From NCBI GenBank assembly GCA_020200135.1, contig JAIVJI010000075.1, positions 1-64,000 of the forward strand: DNA of 64,000 nt, given 5' to 3'. A program made the translations under genes and the position numbers. This document shows, one piece after another, positions 59,467-64,000 of the stretch (positions are counted from its first letter, which is position 1; the number at the start of each line of letters is the position of its first letter). Under the pieces are notes generated by a model that saw only the letters and a program-made list of their open reading frames with translations, was not told the origin of the DNA and did not search any database. This stretch comes from Acidobacteriota bacterium (GTDB taxonomy: Bacteria > Acidobacteriota > Blastocatellia > Pyrinomonadales > Pyrinomonadaceae).

Positions 59467-62400
59467 ATGAAATTCCACAGGCTGACTTTAGCCACACTGC
59501 TGATTCTGATTTTCGGGCTGGGCGTGTCCGCCCACGCCCAGAGCGACCGCGGCGCGATCACCGGCCGGGTGGTCGACCCGAGCGGCGCGGTCGTCCCCGA
59601 CGCGAAGGTGACGGTCATCAACACCGAAACCAACACCGCCGCCGAGACGAAGACCAGCGGCGAAGGCAACTTCACCTTCCCGCAACTCCCGGCCGCCCCG
59701 TACCGCCTGACGGTCGAGGCCGCGGGCTTCAAGACCGCGACGGTCGATGGCATCCAGGTCGGCGTGCAGATCACGCGGACGGTCGAGGTGCCGCTTGAGG
59801 TGGGCGCGGTCGGCGACGTGGTCAACGTCACGGCCGACGCCACGGCCGTGATCCAGACCGACACGCCCGCCTCGCAGCTCAACGTCACCGAGCGCCAGGT
59901 CAGGGAGCTGCCGCTGCTGGTCGCGGCCGAGAGCGGCGGGCGCTCGCCCCTCTCGTTTATCTTCCTCGACAGCAGCATCGTCTCGAACGACCAGACGGGC
60001 ACGGGCGGCACCTCCGGCTCGACGGGCACGAACGCCACCAACTTCCGCATCAACGGCGGCCAGGGGCTCGGCGCCGACATCCTGATCGACGGCGCCCAGA
60101 CGCGCCGCGGCGAGAACGGCACCTTCTTCTCGGAGGTCGCGCCGGGGCCGAACGCCTTCCAGGAGTTCACCGTCTCGACTTCGAGCTACTCGGCCGAGTT
60201 CGGCAACTCGACGGGCGGCGTCATCAACTTCACCATTAAGACCGGGAGCAACGACTTCCACGGCGAGGCGTACCTCTTCCACATAAACGACGCCCTGAAC
60301 GCCAACATCGACCGCAACCGCATCCTGAACGCCAACAACCCTAACTGCGTGAACCGCGGCGTCGGCTGTTTGGAGAAGCCGCTCGACCGGCAGTTCGACT
60401 ACGGCTTCTCGGTCGGCGGCCCCCTCACCCTGCCCCGCTTCGGCGAGGGCGGCCCCCACTGGTGGAGCGGCCGCAACAAGACCTTCTTCTTCTTCAACTA
60501 CGGCGGCTACCGCACGTTCCAGTCCGAGTCGGTTGACGTCACGGTGCCGACGCTGCGGATGCGCCAGGGCGACTTCTCCGAGCTGCTGACCGACCCGGAG
60601 GTGCTGCGGGCCTTCGGCGGCCCCGTCCAGATCTTCGACCCCAGCCAGACCCCGGGGCAGCGCACGGCCATCCCCGGCAACCGCCTCGACCAGTACCTCG
60701 GCGGCGCGCGCATCTCCGCCATCGGGCGCAACTTCGTCAACCTCTTCCCCGCGCCGAACCAGACCGGCCCGAACGGCTCGACGGTCTTCCGCAACTACCG
60801 CGCCTCGACGCAGTCGACTTCGCGGACCGACTACTACGTGACGAAGCTCACGCAGAACCTGACCGACCGGCAGGCGCTCAACTTCAGCTACACCTTCCGC
60901 AAGCTGCCGAGCGTTAAGGGCGGGTTCCCGCGCTTCCCCGAGCCGTTCGTCGCCCAGGGGGTCTGGGACCAGCTCTTCAAATCCTACTACGCGCGCCTCC
61001 AGCATGACTGGACGCTAACCTCGACGTTCATCAACCACTTTAACGCCGGCTTCTCGCGCTCCGACGTGACGAACGGCAACTTTACGCGCGGCATCCCCGC
61101 GAGCACGCTCGGGCTGCGGCCGACGGCGACGCAGAACCGGGGACTGCCGCTCATCGGCTTCCCCGGCTACGGCGACCCCGTCGGCTCGCTCGACCCGCGC
61201 GCCTACCAGCCCGGCGGCTCGACCTTCTTCGACAACCAGGTGCGCGACAACTCGGTCCACCTGAGCGACGTCGCCACACACATCCGCGGCCGCCACACGA
61301 TGAAGTTCGGCGGCGAGGTGCGCATCCAGCAGCTGAACAACGCGGCGCACTTCGACATCGGCGGCAACTTCAACTTCCGCAGCAACCAGACCGCCAACAC
61401 AAACGACTTCAACCAGGGCTGGCCCATCGCCAGCCTCATCACGGGGCGGCCCGAGTTCTCGTTCAACTCGAACCAGACCATCGACCCGGCCCACCGCTAC
61501 TTCTCGACCGCCTACTTCTTCCAGGACGACTACAAGGTCACGCCGAAGCTGACCCTGAACCTGGGCCTGCGCTACGACTTCGGGCGCCCCCGCGAGGAGG
61601 CGCGCGGCCTCTACCGCGGCTTCGATCCGGACGTGGCTAACCCGGCGGCCGGCGGGCGGCGCGGCGCCATCGTCAGCGCCGACGCCTCGCAGGGCGGCAT
61701 CCAGGCCGAGAACTTCGGCTTGGTCGAGCCGGACAAGTCCAACTTCGGGCCGCGCGTCGGGTTCGCCTACGCCCTCAACGACAGGACGGTCGTGCGCGGC
61801 GGCTACGGCATCTACTACGCGCCGGTCATCTACAACGACTTCGGCAACGGCGGGGCGATCGGCTACAGCCCCGGCGCCGTCAACATCAACGGCGGCCTCG
61901 ACGCCGGCATCACGCTGGAGAACTACCCGAACATCCCGGCCGCCAACCCGACCTCGCAGGCCGTCGGCGACCTGAACCGGACGGACGTTGACTACTTCAC
62001 CAAGGACTTCAAGCCCGGGCGGACGGCGCAGTGGAGCCTCGACCTCCAGCGCCACCTGCCCTGGAACTTCGCCGTCCAGGCCAGCTACATCGGCAGCAAG
62101 GGGACGCGGCTGCGCTCCTCGTTCGACCAGATCAACAAGCTGCCCTTCAACGCGCTCAGGCTCGGGCTGCCGCTGCTCTCGAAGCGGCTCGTGGACGTGA
62201 CGCCCGCCGAGCGCGCCTTCGCGGCGGGCCTCGGCTTCAACCTGCCGGCGAACCCGGACGCCATCTACCCCGGCTTCAACAACCAGTTCGGCGACTTCGC
62301 CGGGTCGGTCGGCCAGGCCCTCCGGCCCTTCCCGCAGTACGGGAACATCACCAACCGCCTGGAGAGCCAGGGGCAGAGCATCTACCACGCCGGGAAGATC

Positions 62401-63219
62401 GACCTCCAGCGCCGCTTCTCGCAGGGCGTCCAGTTCGGGCTCTCCTACACCCACGCCAAGCTGATCACGGACGCGGCCGAGGACGTGTTCGGCAACTCGC
62501 CTTTGAACGGCGTGGTGCAGAACCCCTTCGACCGGCGCAGCTTGCGCTCGATCTCGCCGAGCATCCCGCCGCACTCGCTCGTCTTCAACTACATCCTGGA
62601 GATGCCCTTCGGTAAGGGCAAGCGCTTCCTTAACCGGGGCGGGTTCGTCGACCGCTTGGTCGGCGGGTTCCAGGTGACGGCCATCCACCGCTACCGCAGC
62701 GGGCCGGCCCTCGTGCCGTTCATCGCGGGCGGGCAGAGGGAGTTCCTCCAGCGCGTCGGCTACCTCGGCAACCTGCGGCCCAACGTCACGGGCGCGGACT
62801 TCTACACCGGCAATCCCGGCGGCGGCGTGGACGTGCGCTACCTGAACGCGGGGGCCTTCTCGCGCCCGGTAGACTACCGCAGCGCGCCGGCCATCTCGCT
62901 CGACAACGGCGCGACGATCAACCCGGCCTACGTCGCCTTCTACAACGACCCGAACCGGTTCTTCGGCAACGCCGCGCCCAGCTACGGCGGGCTGCGCGCG
63001 CAGCCCTTCATGACCGAGGACATGAGCGTCATCAAGAAGACGAAGCTCACCGAGACGACCTTCTTCGAGCTGCGCTTCGAGTTCTTCAACCTGCTCAACC
63101 GCGGGCGCTACGGGATACCGAACCTGAACCTCAACGACACCAACTTCGGCAGGGTCACGCGCAACGCCGACATCTTCCAGCCGCGCCGCGTGCAGGTCGG
63201 CGGGAGGTTCGTGTTCTAA
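59467..63219 (+). CDS. Oar-type TonB-dependent outer-membrane receptor
   Basis: 1250 residues. The signal peptide (ATLLILIFGLGVSAHA) is followed by a carboxypeptidase-regulatory-like beta-sandwich (GAITGRVVDPSGAVVPDAKV; FTFPQLPAAPYRLTVEAAGF). The plug domain includes NFRINGGQGLGADILIDGAQ and FTVSTSSYSAEFGNSTGGVI. The barrel ends FFELRFEFFNLLNRGRYGIP then RRVQVGGRFVF with terminal aromatic Phe. It is 1,250 residues like other acidobacterial receptors. TonB-powered uptake of oligosaccharides from the locus is inferred. No TonB box is clearly seen. A 13-bp terminator hairpin follows. Confidence 0.95.
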   Translation: MKFHRLTLATLLILIFGLGVSAHAQSDRGAITGRVVDPSGAVVPDAKVTVINTETNTAAETKTSGEGNFTFPQLPAAPYRLTVEAAGFKTATVDGIQVGVQITRTVEVPLEVGAVGDVVNVTADATAVIQTDTPASQLNVTERQVRELPLLVAAESGGRSPLSFIFLDSSIVSNDQTGTGGTSGSTGTNATNFRINGGQGLGADILIDGAQTRRGENGTFFSEVAPGPNAFQEFTVSTSSYSAEFGNSTGGVINFTIKTGSNDFHGEAYLFHINDALNANIDRNRILNANNPNCVNRGVGCLEKPLDRQFDYGFSVGGPLTLPRFGEGGPHWWSGRNKTFFFFNYGGYRTFQSESVDVTVPTLRMRQGDFSELLTDPEVLRAFGGPVQIFDPSQTPGQRTAIPGNRLDQYLGGARISAIGRNFVNLFPAPNQTGPNGSTVFRNYRASTQSTSRTDYYVTKLTQNLTDRQALNFSYTFRKLPSVKGGFPRFPEPFVAQGVWDQLFKSYYARLQHDWTLTSTFINHFNAGFSRSDVTNGNFTRGIPASTLGLRPTATQNRGLPLIGFPGYGDPVGSLDPRAYQPGGSTFFDNQVRDNSVHLSDVATHIRGRHTMKFGGEVRIQQLNNAAHFDIGGNFNFRSNQTANTNDFNQGWPIASLITGRPEFSFNSNQTIDPAHRYFSTAYFFQDDYKVTPKLTLNLGLRYDFGRPREEARGLYRGFDPDVANPAAGGRRGAIVSADASQGGIQAENFGLVEPDKSNFGPRVGFAYALNDRTVVRGGYGIYYAPVIYNDFGNGGAIGYSPGAVNINGGLDAGITLENYPNIPAANPTSQAVGDLNRTDVDYFTKDFKPGRTAQWSLDLQRHLPWNFAVQASYIGSKGTRLRSSFDQINKLPFNALRLGLPLLSKRLVDVTPAERAFAAGLGFNLPANPDAIYPGFNNQFGDFAGSVGQALRPFPQYGNITNRLESQGQSIYHAGKIDLQRRFSQGVQFGLSYTHAKLITDAAEDVFGNSPLNGVVQNPFDRRSLRSISPSIPPHSLVFNYILEMPFGKGKRFLNRGGFVDRLVGGFQVTAIHRYRSGPALVPFIAGGQREFLQRVGYLGNLRPNVTGADFYTGNPGGGVDVRYLNAGAFSRPVDYRSAPAISLDNGATINPAYVAFYNDPNRFFGNAAPSYGGLRAQPFMTEDMSVIKKTKLTETTFFELRFEFFNLLNRGRYGIPNLNLNDTNFGRVTRNADIFQPRRVQVGGRFVF

Positions 63220-63233
63220 ACCAACCCGGAACG

Positions 63234-63279
63234 GAGTGGGGCGCAGCGAGTGGCCGGAGGCGACTCCTGCGCCCCACTC
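63234..63279 (+). terminator. 13-bp hairpin after the TonB receptor
   Basis: GAGTGGGGCGCAG (63234-63246) pairs perfectly with CTGCGCCCCACTC (63267-63279) around 20 nt. It begins 14 nt after the receptor stop. No long T-run follows. Confidence 0.7.
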
Positions 63280-63317
63280 ACATTTCCGGCGTTAACCGAG
63301 GCCGCCTCGCACGGGAC

Positions 63318-64000
63318 ATGTCTTTCGCGCGCTCACCCAAAGTCCTCCGCACCGCCCTGCTCCTGGCGGCGCTCTCCGCCCCGGCGGGGGCGGACGGGTG
63401 GGCGATGTGCCGCGCGCAGACGCCCGCCCGCCCCACGACTCGGGCCGCGCGCGGCACGTCGTCGGCCGCGGTCGCCGAGGGCGTCGCCGCACTCGAACGC
63501 GGCGACGTGGACGCGGCGCGCGCCTCATTCCGCAAGGCGCTCGGCCTGAACCCGAGGGAGGCGGAGGCGCACAAGTATCTGGGGCTTCTGGCCGACCGCG
63601 CGGGCGACCTGGAGGGGGCCGCCCGACACTTCGGCGAGGCCGCGCGCCTGGCGCCCGCCTCGGCCCCGGCGCGCAACAACTACGGCGTGATCCTGCTACG
63701 ACTGGGGCGGACGCGCGAGGCCGCCGCCGAGTTCGAGGCGTCGCTGCGCGCAGACCCGCGGCAGCCGAACGCGCTCGTCAACCTCGCGCAGATACGCTTC
63801 AACTCCGGCACGGCCGAAGACCTGCGCGCGGCCGCCGACCTCTTCGCGCGCGCCGACCGAATCGAGCCCGACGCGGAGGTCGCGCGCGCCCTGGCCGTCA
63901 TCGCGCTGCGACGAGGCGACGCCGCGGCCGCGGCCACTTACTACCAGACCTACGCCGCCCGCGTCGCGGCGGGCGGCGTCGCCCCGGCCGGCGACGCCCG
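63318..64000 (+). CDS. Secreted TPR protein, possibly a TPR-GH43 fusion (runs off window)
   Basis: 227 codons seen from ATG 63318. The signal segment VLRTALLLAALSAPAGA is followed by TPR units (AAVAEGVAALERGDVDAARA; ARNNYGVILLRLGRTREAAA; LVNLAQIRFNSGTAEDLRAA). The last two units match the N-terminal half of the TPR-GH43 protein at 51325-53040 nearly block by block (ARNNHGALLLRLGRTREAAK there). By that alignment the window ends close to where the catalytic domain would begin, so the unseen part may be another hydrolase. Confidence 0.82.
   Translation, partial: MSFARSPKVLRTALLLAALSAPAGADGWAMCRAQTPARPTTRAARGTSSAAVAEGVAALERGDVDAARASFRKALGLNPREAEAHKYLGLLADRAGDLEGAARHFGEAARLAPASAPARNNYGVILLRLGRTREAAAEFEASLRADPRQPNALVNLAQIRFNSGTAEDLRAAADLFARADRIEPDAEVARALAVIALRRGDAAAAATYYQTYAARVAAGGVAPAGDA

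Overview
The window looks like a high-GC Acidobacteriota chromosome, most likely near Blastocatellia. This is inferred from gene content and not from a marker gene. The supporting signs are an Oar-type TonB-dependent receptor with an N-terminal carboxypeptidase-like domain, an ECF sigma factor paired with a Ser/Thr kinase carrying TolB-like repeats, many secreted TPR proteins, and a large arabinan/galactan-type glycoside hydrolase locus. No transposase, integrase or CRISPR array was seen.

Layout. 0-4.6 kb: DedA membrane protein, universal stress protein and ROK sugar kinase, then an A/T-rich two-gene island (TcmP plus three-Cys-motif protein). 4.6-16.8 kb: LytS-type histidine kinase run into a DUF2846 fragment, lepA, a TPR protein, an SbcC/Rad50-like ATPase overlapping an RNase H gene, a frameshifted Ycf48-like repeat protein, an LRR protein and a TM2 protein. 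16.8-20.5 kb (minus strand): SRP RNA, a small secreted protein, a VOC protein and dnaX, with a separate secreted protein and tRNA-Ser(GGA). 20.6-27.8 kb: a Ser/Thr kinase fused to a full UvrD-like helicase, a peroxiredoxin with in-frame TGA at its peroxidatic position, and the kinase/ECF sigma pair. 27.8-36.9 kb: secreted or surface proteins and a permease, with three copies of a ~105-bp dispersed repeat. 37.4-64 kb: a carbohydrate locus with GH172, PhyH, a YtfQRT-YjfF-like furanose ABC importer, four GH43 genes, galT/galK, GH97, DeoR, a TonB receptor and TPR proteins.

Working model of the carbohydrate locus (inference): the TonB receptor and TPR proteins handle oligosaccharides at the outer membrane, GH43/GH172/GH97 enzymes release arabinose and galactose in the periplasm, the furanose importer takes up monomers, and GalK/GalT feed the Leloir pathway. 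DeoR is the only intact regulator seen; a LacI-type gene is a wreck.

The strongest unusual signals are (1) a probable selenocysteine peroxiredoxin with a well placed SECIS-like hairpin, (2) the kinase-UvrD fusion, (3) a family of intergenic hairpins built from 7-bp tandem repeats, most lying directly against start codons, and (4) the three-copy dispersed repeat. Several genes are broken by single-base shifts, a 65-bp duplication, a nonsense codon or apparent deletions, so draft-assembly errors must be kept in mind for every fusion and pseudogene call.
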